A DNA stretch of 64,000 nt from Pseudo-nitzschia pungens (Eukaryota; Bacillariophyta; Bacillariophyceae; Bacillariales; Bacillariaceae). Position 1 is the first letter of the stretch; every line of letters begins with the position of its first letter. Location: assembly GCA_037355855.1 (NCBI GenBank), contig CM074761.1, forward strand, positions 2,127,346-2,191,345, written 5' to 3'. Both the position numbers and the translations under genes were made by a program. Shown here piece by piece: positions 55,781 through 64,000 of this stretch. The notes under the pieces are model-generated. The model searched no databases. It saw only the letters and a program-made list of their open reading frames with translations, and had not been told where the DNA came from.

Positions 55781-56311
55781 TTTGAAACGTCGAGTATCAA
55801 ATAACTGATGTATCGTACCGTATATAATGATGGAGAAGACGTCAGAAATGAAGTGAAGGTGAAAGTTGTGGAACGAACGATTCGGCAAAAGACGGAATTT
55901 TGATGATTGATTTGGATCCGATGGTGTTTCGTACCGTACGGTAACTTACCCGCAAATCCGCAGAACAATCAGCAATCCTACCGTAAGTACCGTGCTGGTG
56001 ATGTCGCACAACCCTTCCGGGCTAAGGGGAAGTTGAGAAACTTGTGTGTTAGGTATTTTTTGAGAGAATAACGAAGTCCCCCTTCTCCTATTGATTGCCA
56101 CCCCTTCCATTGTTAATCATTCCACGTGTAACACTAACAACCAAGCCACTGTTTTCTGTTTTCTCCCATTTCTGACTTGCATTCGATGATTCTCATGTCT
56201 CAGGTGCAACTGCTTTTGTAGAGGATCGAAGTCTCCGACATATTTTCAATTTCGAGGTAAGGGTCGGAATAGCTTTGAGAGGGAAGAGTCAGTTCTTTCA
56301 TTTAAAAAAAC
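55781..56311. promoter_or_regulatory. Divergent promoter region of ftrB and DOHH genes
   Basis: About 530 bases between two divergent starts. It includes a GTACCGTACGGTAACTTACC stretch near 55932-55952, similar to motifs seen in other intergenic regions here. No core promoter element is identified. Confidence 0.4.
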
Positions 56312-57580
56312 ATGTGGACTGTCCCGCAATTCCAAGAAATCCAAGCGACTCTGCGAGACCCTTCGTCGCCCATCGGTATGCGAATGAGGGCTGCGTATTA
56401 CGCGAAGCAGCTTTTCGTCGATCTTCGAAAAGAAGAAACCGAGGAAGGAAAAGATGGTGATGATACCGATGCCAAAAAATCCGAAAGATCTCAGAAGATG
56501 GAAGACATCGTAACCGTCTTGTGCGAACAAGTTTTTGTGAAGGAACACGGAAGCCTACTCCGCCACGAATTCGCTTATGTTTTGGGACAAATGAAAACCG
56601 AACAAGCTTGTGCCACGCTGGAAGATCTGTTATCAAAGGAAGATGATTGCGTGATGGTCCGTCATGAGGCGGCGGAAGCTCTAGGTGCAATCGCGTCGCC
56701 GCGATCGAAACCGGTGTTGGAAGCAACAAAGACTAAATACGAAGGTGTCCTGGACGAACTATCTGATACGTGCCTCTTAGCGTTGAATCGACTGGATCAC
56801 GAAACAAAGGATGAAGTTGATAAAAACGCCTCCCCGGTAGTTGGATGTGCTTGCATGTTAGCCCCATTCAATTCTGTTGATCCAGTCGAAGTCGACCCGG
56901 CCCACGTTTCCCTCTCTACGGCTGAACTGGGGGACATTCTTCTCAACAAGCTAAGTGGTGGTCAATCCGATGAAACAAATAATGAAAACGGCAACAACAG
57001 TGCGGGAAATTTAGTCGAGCGATACAGAGCGATGTTTTCATTGCGAAATCGCGGCGGAGAAGAATGTGTAAGACAATTGTGTCGTGCGCTTGTGGAAGAT
57101 ACTTCTTCTCCTTTACTCAGGCACGAAGTAGCCTTTGTTTTGGGACAGCTTCAACATCCATCCAGCATATCGGCTCTCGAGGAATCGTTGTCGAGACTAG
57201 ACGAACATGCAATGGTACGGCACGAGTCGGCGGAAGCTTTGGGCGCCATTGAAGGAACTTTTGAAGATTGGCAACGAATTGAATCAATTCTGACGCGGTA
57301 TCAAATGGATTTTGACCCGGCAGTAGCGGAATCGTGCATTGTCGCATTGGATGCTGCTGATTACTGGGGTCACGACAAAGCCGATCCTGAGTCTGAGGCA
57401 CCTTGCTGTGAGGAGAAAAAAGATGATATCAACGGAGACCTTGAGTCCGAAGAGAAAGTAGGCGAACGCGGAACAGGGGGAGCATTCGGAAAACAAAAGC
57501 ATGATTCAACACTGGTTGAAAGCTGTGAAATACGAAAGCAAATACTTGCCCAACATTTCAACGTTGTGCAGACATCATAA
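56312..57580 (+). CDS. DOHH: Deoxyhypusine hydroxylase (HEAT-repeat di-iron enzyme)
   Basis: Single exon, 422 aa. The protein is two sets of HEAT-like repeats with the four HE motifs that bind the di-iron centre: LLRHEFAYVLGQ, MVRHEAAEALGAI, LLRHEVAFVLGQ and MVRHESAEALGAI, all intact. DOHH hydroxylates deoxyhypusine on eIF5A to give hypusine. Its substrate is encoded in this window at 27327-27974. A ~60-residue linker (NASPVVGCACMLAPFNSVDP and onward) and a ~55-residue acidic C-terminal tail make it longer than the ~300 aa human enzyme. Confidence 0.96.
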   Translation: MWTVPQFQEIQATLRDPSSPIGMRMRAAYYAKQLFVDLRKEETEEGKDGDDTDAKKSERSQKMEDIVTVLCEQVFVKEHGSLLRHEFAYVLGQMKTEQACATLEDLLSKEDDCVMVRHEAAEALGAIASPRSKPVLEATKTKYEGVLDELSDTCLLALNRLDHETKDEVDKNASPVVGCACMLAPFNSVDPVEVDPAHVSLSTAELGDILLNKLSGGQSDETNNENGNNSAGNLVERYRAMFSLRNRGGEECVRQLCRALVEDTSSPLLRHEVAFVLGQLQHPSSISALEESLSRLDEHAMVRHESAEALGAIEGTFEDWQRIESILTRYQMDFDPAVAESCIVALDAADYWGHDKADPESEAPCCEEKKDDINGDLESEEKVGERGTGGAFGKQKHDSTLVESCEIRKQILAQHFNVVQTS

Positions 57581-57689
57581 AAGACATACTTTAGAAACCA
57601 AGTTTGGAAGACATATGAGGTTATGCGCCATCTTGAACAGCATCTCCTACCCCCAGTTCCCCACTTGTTGAGGCAGTGTAGGCCAATAT

Positions 57690-58919
57690 TCACTTGTCCT
57701 CTTCAAAAACTGTTTTTGACACGTTGTTGATTGCTACGCAATGCTCTTCTTCAAGTCGAGACAATGTCTTTTTGTCGAGCGCTCCATGAGCGCTTAGTAC
57801 AATGCAATCTTCCATAATTTCCATCGCCTCGCTAAACCCTTGCAGGTAAACTATTGCTCCAGAGCCCCAGTGATCGATGTAGCGTGACATTTGTTGTTTG
57901 GTTTTTCTAATGCTGAGCCGTTGATTGGTTCCATAATAAGCCTTGCAGTCGATCCAATGACATGCGACACCGTTGATTTCCAACTGGTCCAGTATCAAGA
58001 AATCAGGTGTCAAAATCACTTTGCCAAATTCGTCTTTCTGTTCACTCTCTAATTCTTTTTGTCGGACAAATCGAATCCCCTTTTCTTCTAGCCACACTGA
58101 AAGGACGTCTTCGAATTCCTCGGCATTCTCGTGAATATCTGCCTGATTCACCATCGACACTATATCAGCAGACTCGGCAGCCAAGAATTCCTTCCTTTCT
58201 CGTGCTTTGAACTTTTTGGGATCTCTCAGCGCAGTTTTAATCGCTCCCTTGCTCCATTTCAGTTCGCTGAGTATGGTTCGGAATACGTTCATCGGCGGTT
58301 GATCATACTTCCGTGCCAAATCTAAGACACTACATCCGTTTTTGTACTGATTGCAGACATCCCGTGATTGTTTTCGAAGCATTGCAGTGCGGAACATTGT
58401 CTTCTGTTTCAGATAGGCAGCCCGAATGGTAATTGCCTGGAACAGAGAGATTTCTGTAGATTGAATATGATTTTTAATGCTGGCCATTTGTTGGCTGTCG
58501 ATCGGTCCATAACACCCTTTCAGAACGAGCTTGTCAGCAACTTTCTTCTCGTCAGTTTTAGAAGTAGGATTCGAAAACCACATGACCCGGATGTTTTTTT
58601 TTTGGGGAGCAGGAATCGACTGAATCCTTTCTTTTAGTTTTGACTTGATTTGTTCTTGGTCCAATGGCTCCTGCTTTCTTCCGGTCGCGTCATCATTCGT
58701 CTTAGTCACAGATCTTTTCTTCTGTGTTCCCTTCATCGTAACTTGGAGTCCCTTCGAGTTTTCATGGACGGATGATTTGGATTTCTTTCGAGGTTTCCCT
58801 TCGTCTTGCGACAGCGTGTAGCATTCTTTGCACGTTACGGACTTTCTTTTCCATCCCCGATTACTGTATGAGTCTTTCCCCAGTTTTCTCTCGCAGTTCA
58901 TACATTGCTTCGTCTTCAT
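57690..58919 (-). CDS. CDIN1: CDIN1-like PD-(D/E)XK nuclease family protein with N-terminal zinc-finger-like motif
   Basis: Preferred start at the ATG at 58919 (one upstream at 58961), 409 aa, single exon. Residues about 1-35 contain CMNCERKLGKDSYS...KSVTCKEC, a CxxC...CxxC zinc-finger-like unit. After a basic linker, the C-terminal half carries the TPD motif VILTPDFLILDQLEINGVAC and HWIDCKAYYG, followed by SRYIDHWGSGAIVYLQGF. This matches CDIN1 (C15orf41), a predicted nuclease that partners codanin-1 in animals. The Asp of TPD and D-x-K of WIDCK are the expected catalytic residues. The N-terminal finger is not a feature I associate with the animal protein. Confidence 0.85.
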   Translation of the reverse strand: MKTKQCMNCERKLGKDSYSNRGWKRKSVTCKECYTLSQDEGKPRKKSKSSVHENSKGLQVTMKGTQKKRSVTKTNDDATGRKQEPLDQEQIKSKLKERIQSIPAPQKKNIRVMWFSNPTSKTDEKKVADKLVLKGCYGPIDSQQMASIKNHIQSTEISLFQAITIRAAYLKQKTMFRTAMLRKQSRDVCNQYKNGCSVLDLARKYDQPPMNVFRTILSELKWSKGAIKTALRDPKKFKARERKEFLAAESADIVSMVNQADIHENAEEFEDVLSVWLEEKGIRFVRQKELESEQKDEFGKVILTPDFLILDQLEINGVACHWIDCKAYYGTNQRLSIRKTKQQMSRYIDHWGSGAIVYLQGFSEAMEIMEDCIVLSAHGALDKKTLSRLEEEHCVAINNVSKTVFEEDK

Positions 58920-58961
58920 TGCTGCCTTTCTGAACAGAAAATGTAACTGAACTCGGAGCAC

Positions 58962-59621
58962 TCTTGTTTAAGAATGATGTAACTCGCCACATACCGCCTC
59001 GGCATGAAACATTACAAGTAAGGTTTACGACGCACTCAATGACAACGGAAACTTCTTTCACCGCGAATCGTTGTGGATTGATTCTGCATTCTGGAGTTTT
59101 CAGTTTTTTCTGTGCCGGTGTTGCCCCCACGCGAGAGCAATTCCGATTGGTTTTCGTTGGAAGGAAGAACTTTTTGTTGAGACTGACATACCGGTAATTA
59201 CGGTAAACTCTAACGGTAGATTGATTTTTTGATGAGAGATGACGATGATGATTGATTGTTGATTGATTGATTCGATTCGATTGATTCTCCTTCGATGGTG
59301 TTGTGCTCAAATTGGATTAGGGGATCTTTAAAAATAATTTCGTCTGCTAAGGTTAAGATCTTACCCATAAAATGCAGTACACGTACGTGTAACCCATGTC
59401 ATGATAATATTAATTACCGTACACGACCCAGGTGGGAATCATTCACAAGTTCAGTGCCAAAAGACGACTCAACGCTTAGTTGTTTCAACAAATTCAACTG
59501 AGATTTTTCTCAATCCGAGTCAATCGATACCCAAATCTTGCACCCCACAGGACTTCTTTCTTTCGAAGTTTCATGTGGATCTTTTTCTATAGCTTCCGAT
59601 ATGACTGAATGAGTTCGTGTT
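58962..59621. other. Divergent intergenic region
   Basis: About 660 bases between the CDIN1-like gene and the next + strand gene. Contains TTGATTGA-type simple sequence near 59250-59285. No gene is recognised. Confidence 0.55.
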
Positions 59622-61592
59622 TTGCTCCGCCGATTTTACAGTCGAAAGAGCTGTAAACACAGCGACAACAGCAGCTCTCATTACAAAAGTGGGTGCAAGT
59701 CGTTCGGATACCAGAGATTGTTATGTACCATGAGCACCGTTCTAAATGTCCGGAATTTTGCTAGAAAGCGAAATGGCGAGAATAGAAAGCTTGGTAGACC
59801 TGCATCGATCGACGAAAGCATCGATGTGACGCTCTCGTTGTCTCCGAGTTTGAAACGGGAACAAGTCTCATGGAGTTCATCTGATGGGTCTACGTATTAT
59901 TCAGACGACGATGAAGTAGAGTTGAGGAAGAGGAGGCATATGCGCCCAGTGCATCGGAAGAAAGAAAATGACAAACAAAAAAAGCCATTCCTTTCATCGA
60001 CTACGTGTACACGTAAATCAAACAATCCTAAGATTTCTTCTGTGATCTCGAACAAGCCTAAGGCTTCTTCTTCTAAATTACACAATCCTAATGTTTCCAA
60101 CCAGGTTGCCAACAAGGATTTTGAGAAGAAGAGGGAGGAGAGTCGTAATACGAAGCAGTGTCAGAAAAGGATTACAACGAAAAAGAGGAATTCGCTGCTT
60201 GAAAATATTGATAGATTTCCAGGGATAGATATTGCGACAAGCAACGAAGAGTTGTCGGCGGTTGGTTTCTTGACCACGGAAGATACTGCCAAGGTCTTTT
60301 GCACTAGCAGCATCCCGTTTGAAGTTGCCACGGGCGACAAATTCTCTTTCGAAATTTCTGCAATCTCTACCTCGTCGTCGGACGATTCGAGTATCATAGC
60401 TAGTTGCTCGAGAAGTGATGTAGCTGTCCGCCATTACCAGGAAAATAATTCAAACAATGAGGACGCAATTCAACGTCAGTTCTCAGATACCAGCAGTAGA
60501 AAGAAATCCACCCCAATGATCAGTGAGCATTCAGTTGACGTAATTTCGATTACGTATCAAGAGCCTGTTTCTTCGTTAGAATACGAATCGACTTGGGATG
60601 ATCTCTCTCTGACGAGTGCCATCAGTACAGATGGGAAGGAGAGAATGAAACACCCGACATCACCGAAAACGAAAGAATTATCGCTATCAATGAAACCACT
60701 AGCTTCACCTCAAATAGATTCAAAACTCAGCAAAATCAAAGAAATGGAAAAGGGTAAATCTGAAACAGAAGAAAAAATCAAACAACTTAAAGCAAAAATC
60801 AAGAGCATGCAAGTCTCAAACGACTCTTCGGACAGTGCAACAAATCAACCCGAGGATGACTCATCTACACAAGTCGAAGCTTTTGTATCTTGCCAATCCC
60901 CTTCACCACGAAGGATAGAAAACAAAGTCGAAGCTTTTGTATCTTGCCAATCCCCTTCTCAACGAAGGATAGAAAACCAAGTCGAAGCAATTGTATCTTG
61001 CCAATCCCCTTCACAACGAAGGATAGAAAACGAAATGATTGACCCAGAGGGAGCTCAAAACATAGATATATCTACGCCCTTGATGAGGAGATACCATTCC
61101 GGAGAAGCAAAGCAAAGAAAAAATATTACGCCAAAGAAAGGAAAGGATCAGCGTTCTCCCAATCATCATCAACATCAAGAAATCGATCAAGCTATCTTGG
61201 ACAACAGAATTCCTCTGATGATTCCTGTTCTCGAAAGAGAAGAAATTTCAGTCATTGAGTTTGATGCATCGCCTGCGGACGATACGGTGATTGATGTTGA
61301 AGCGGGCAAGTTTGCTCGCGATAAGTGGGTACGATGCGAAAGGGCTCCAAATCTTTCGAAAACAGAAAAGGTAAAGCGAGTGAAGGTTCAACCAAAGATT
61401 GGAAGAACAAAAATCCTCCTTACTCAAGGAAAAGCGAAAGTCGTTGCGGCGTACGATTACATATCACCAATTATTATACGCAAGAAAATGGAATTCCAGG
61501 AGAAGCCAAGAAACGAACAAATCATTATGTTGGCAATTGGTGCTCTATCTTTCATCTTTGTGATCTTACTGCTTATCATGATGGGTCAATAA
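59622..61592 (+). CDS. Unknown serine/lysine-rich tail-anchored protein
   Basis: Single exon, 656 aa from 59622 (ATG at 59730 is a plausible alternative). I do not recognise a family. Most of the chain is Ser/Lys/Glu-rich and likely disordered. A short coiled-coil-like stretch (KIKEMEKGKSETEEKIKQLK) lies near residue 380. Three 18-residue repeats VEAFVSCQSPSQRRIEN follow. The final ~25 residues are a hydrophobic helix (MLAIGALSFIFVILLLIMMG) ending almost at the stop, the layout of a tail-anchored protein inserted post-translationally into ER or organelle outer membranes. A basic segment just before the anchor (KWVRCERAPNLSKTEKVKRV onwards) would face the cytosol. Confidence 0.8.
   Translation: MLRRFYSRKSCKHSDNSSSHYKSGCKSFGYQRLLCTMSTVLNVRNFARKRNGENRKLGRPASIDESIDVTLSLSPSLKREQVSWSSSDGSTYYSDDDEVELRKRRHMRPVHRKKENDKQKKPFLSSTTCTRKSNNPKISSVISNKPKASSSKLHNPNVSNQVANKDFEKKREESRNTKQCQKRITTKKRNSLLENIDRFPGIDIATSNEELSAVGFLTTEDTAKVFCTSSIPFEVATGDKFSFEISAISTSSSDDSSIIASCSRSDVAVRHYQENNSNNEDAIQRQFSDTSSRKKSTPMISEHSVDVISITYQEPVSSLEYESTWDDLSLTSAISTDGKERMKHPTSPKTKELSLSMKPLASPQIDSKLSKIKEMEKGKSETEEKIKQLKAKIKSMQVSNDSSDSATNQPEDDSSTQVEAFVSCQSPSPRRIENKVEAFVSCQSPSQRRIENQVEAIVSCQSPSQRRIENEMIDPEGAQNIDISTPLMRRYHSGEAKQRKNITPKKGKDQRSPNHHQHQEIDQAILDNRIPLMIPVLEREEISVIEFDASPADDTVIDVEAGKFARDKWVRCERAPNLSKTEKVKRVKVQPKIGRTKILLTQGKAKVVAAYDYISPIIIRKKMEFQEKPRNEQIIMLAIGALSFIFVILLLIMMGQ
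60873..61034 (+). repeat. Three 54-bp coding repeats (18 aa)
   Basis: Three consecutive 54-bp units in the tail-anchored protein gene encode VEAFVSCQSPSPRRIENK and two close variants. Nucleotide identity is high, indicating recent duplication. Confidence 0.92.
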
Positions 61593-61710
61593 AATTCATA
61601 ATAGCAAGCAAAAATGAATTAGCTACGCAACATCTCCTCGTAATGCAAATTTCATTGTGGTTCCTAAAAACTTTAGAAGACTGTTGTGAACTTAGAAATC
61701 AGACGAAACT

Positions 61711-64000
61711 TCATTCCATTAATTCGCGACAGGGTATCGTGCCATTCCCACCGTTAAGACTGCAAACTTGTCCCGTCAAATCTTCTGGGCCGCCATCGGG
61801 TGAATGAGACGGCATAGCACCAGCAAGCCTATACTTCTCTGCTCTTCTGCGAGCTAATTCCCGAAGCAACATTTCTTCGCTAGCTTTCTCCAATGCGATC
61901 GATTCACTAGATTTAATTTCAGTCGATTCATTGGAGAGGGCAGATGCCCCTTCAACGCCACCATGGCGTCCATTATTTTTCTTGTTGTAATCAGATGGTT
62001 TTTTCTTGACACCCTTTCTCGACTTAGCAATTGCTTCTTCTGTATATGAACGCATGATTGCTGTCGCATCATCGTGCATGAGAGGAAGCATCGCACGCTT
62101 GATGTTATCATAGAAACTCGGGTAAAGTGTTTCCTCTTTCGACAAGAGCTTTTTCATACGGGCTCTTTCCTTCGGTTCTTCAAAGCAAGCAGGACAATTT
62201 TCGTTGATGATCGGAAGGTTTGCAGACTTTGCAAATTCGGTCATCAAAGATTCTCTGCAATAAGCAAGGGGACGAATCACAGATAAGTCTCCAGCGTTAA
62301 TCTTGTAGTTGGCTTTCATAGTTCGAAGAAAGCCGTTGTGCATTACACTCATCATAAAAGATTCCGCTAGGTCATCTAGATGCTGTGCAAGAACAAGTTT
62401 ATTGCAATTGTTCCTTCGTGCGCAACTGTACAGGTTTCCTCGCTTCATTCTTGCGCAGAAAGCACAAAGAGAAGACACAAGCTTTCCGTCCTTCCCTGCA
62501 CTTGCAGCACGTTCAACTGGAATACAATTCGATCGAAAGAAAGGTGTTAGTCGAGCAGTTGAAAAATGGCAAAATATTCATCTCTCGTCGTCGAATACAT
62601 GGCTTACCAATATCATCACGAATGTAGTGATATTTGAGACCAAGCGATTCTACGTATGGAATGAGTGGAGAAGGATCTGACAGACAAAGGAGGAGAGAGA
62701 GAGGTTTGAGACAGAATCGACCAAAATGTTTCCAAATGTGCTTCCTAGTACTCTACCACAAACCTCAAAAAAAACTTACCAAATGATGGGGTCATCGGAT
62801 CAACTGTACAAACCTGGCAAACAAAATGTCATAACGAGACGGAAGGTATTAATTGAACTACTCGCAAAAGTCATTTTCAAGGGTTGCAAACAATGATGCA
62901 CTCACTTCAATTTCAAATCGAACAGGAAGTTTTTTCTGGAACTCGAGAAGAACATGTAGAAGACTCAATGAATCCTTCCCGCCAGAAAGGCCAAGAAGTA
63001 GGCGGTCGCCATCTTCTAACATATCCCATTGAATCATTGCCTGGGTACAAAGACGCATCAGTTTTGCCGGAGGCTTGACGTGCTTTGATTTTTTTCGACG
63101 AGAGGCGGCTTTCTCTTTTTCCTCGCCCTCGTGACTTTCGACCTTGGTGGTAAGAGGTTGAACTTGGCCCTTACCCCAAGCGGAAATATCTCTTTTCGGT
63201 TTCTTTTGATCATTCTTTGCGATGAATTGAAAATCGTCGCTTGGTTCCAGTTCGATTGAGGGCATTGCACGAGTTGCAGGTTCTAGCTCGCTTTCTTCTT
63301 CTTCACCTTTCGGATCCTCCACTTCGGCGTAGTCATTTTCGTTTTGCTCGCCAGTAGAGTTTTCTAGATTGTCGAAAAAAACGTCGACTGCCATCCAGCG
63401 ATCACTGGTGGTATCAAAAATTTGACAAAGAGGCGAAAGTTCTTCATCATGGATACCTTCAATAATATCTTCCATTGTTGCTTCTCCTGTGTGTTCCCCG
63501 TCACGGAAACGGAGTAATGCTGGACTCGGATTCTTCTTGTTGTCATTGCTGGTGCACGTACTGCCTTTGTTCTCACCAAGAGAATCGTCTAGACTGTCGC
63601 AAAAAACGTCGACTGCCAGCCAGCGATCACTGGTGGTATCAAAAATTTGACAAAGAGGCGAAAGTTCTTCATCATGGATACCTTCAATAATATCTTCCAT
63701 TGTTGCTTCTCCTGTGTGTTCCCCGTCACGGAAACGGAGTAATGCTGGACTCGGATTCTTCTTGTTGTCATTGCTGGTGCACGTACTGCCTTTGTTCTCA
63801 CCAAGAGAATCGTCTAGACTGTCGCAAAAAACGTCGACTGCCATCCAGCGATCACTGGTGGTATCAAAAATTTGACAAAGAGGCGAAAGTTCTTCATCAT
63901 GGATACCTTCAATAATATCTTCCATTGTTGCTTCTCCTGTGTGTTCCCCGTCACGGAAACGGAGTAATGCTGGACTCGGATTCTTCTTGTTGTCACTGGT
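61711..64000 (-). CDS. TtcA-like PP-loop tRNA thiolase with repeat-expanded N-terminus (partial)
   Basis: Exons >64000-62906, 62813-62780, 62676-62608 and 62516-61711, all in frame. The joins give FEIE|VCTVDPMTPSF|DPSPLIPYVESLG and RDDI|VERAASAGKDG. The core is a PP-loop ATPase of the TtcA/Ncs6 superfamily: MIQWDMLEDGDRLLLGLSGG then KDSLSLL, CxxC in LCAFCARMKRGNLY, NKLVLAQHLDDLAESFMM, and a second CxxC in NCPACFEEPKERARM, as in iron-sulfur enzymes that make 2-thiocytidine in tRNA. N-terminal to the core are ~90 acidic and basic low-complexity residues and, beyond, tandem 75-residue repeats that run off the window. The C-terminal ~100 residues are extra. The 5' end is not visible, so the start and any targeting peptide are unknown. 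Confidence 0.88.
63355..64000 (-). repeat. 225-bp coding tandem repeats (75 aa), continuing past the window
   Basis: Period 225 bp: the same sequence recurs at about 63470, 63695 and 63920. Units are almost identical (for example only M/L differences in DRW(M/L)AVDVF), the innermost copy being partly diverged. Each encodes MEDIIEGIHDEELSPLCQIF and further residues through GEHTGEAT. The array lies within the first visible exon of the TtcA-like gene. Confidence 0.95.

Overview
The window reads as nuclear DNA of a photosynthetic stramenopile, most likely a diatom. Genes are interrupted by short GT-AG introns. Several plastid-type proteins (DEAD-box helicase, adenylate kinase, ferredoxin-thioredoxin reductase) start with a signal peptide ending at an A-x-[FY] style site, as in secondary red-lineage plastids. 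There is a selenoprotein T with an in-frame UGA, a class II CPD photolyase, and abundant micro- and minisatellite DNA between genes. No bacterial operons, rRNA, tRNA or CRISPR arrays were recognised. Species cannot be fixed from the sequence alone.

Layout. 1-3715 (-): secreted DUF1800-family protein in six exons, running off the left edge. 5918-7733 (+): XRCC2-like RecA/Rad51 paralogue with a polyglutamine tract. 9520-11535 (+): proline-rich PDZ protein. 12778-14867 (+): SPO11/Topo VI-A. 15267-16424 (-): aldo-keto reductase. 17150-19850: minisatellite split by a 2283-bp Mutator-like non-autonomous element with 137-bp terminal inverted repeats and a 10-bp target duplication. 20408-22055 (+): RBBP4/MSI1 histone-binding WD40 protein with E2F-like palindromes upstream. 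22294-24681 (-): plastid DEAD-box helicase. 26276-26603 (-): DPH3/KTI11. 27327-27974 (+): eIF5A. 28727-30084 (-): PanB. 31461-33733 (-): class II photolyase with a C-terminal SAP-like segment. 34325-36055 (+): PhzF-family protein. 37296-38130 (-): SelT. 38643-39359 (+): COA3-like mitochondrial protein. 40117-40619 (-): small complex-I-like protein. 41440-47532 (+): nucleoporin NUP155. 47840-49777 (-): EXS-domain membrane protein. 51938-52768 (+): cytidine/guanine-type deaminase. 53222-54106 (-): plastid adenylate kinase. 54998-55780 (-): FTR catalytic chain. 56312-57580 (+): deoxyhypusine hydroxylase. 57690-58919 (-): CDIN1-like nuclease. 59622-61592 (+): unknown tail-anchored protein. 61711->64000 (-): TtcA-like tRNA thiolase with a repeat-expanded N-terminus.

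Functional links. The genes are mostly housekeeping and not organised as a cluster. Three concern modification of translation factors: eIF5A, its hydroxylase DOHH, and DPH3, which serves diphthamide on eEF2. XRCC2, SPO11 and photolyase all act on DNA breaks or lesions. The most unusual observations are the Mutator-like insertion inside a minisatellite, three conserved genes (DPH3, photolyase, deaminase) that each need exactly one +1 shift at a site with no room for an intron, and large identical tandem repeats inside the TtcA-like coding region. Exon joins were derived by eye from GT/AG sites plus reading-frame and family continuity. Joins given as tentative need transcript data.
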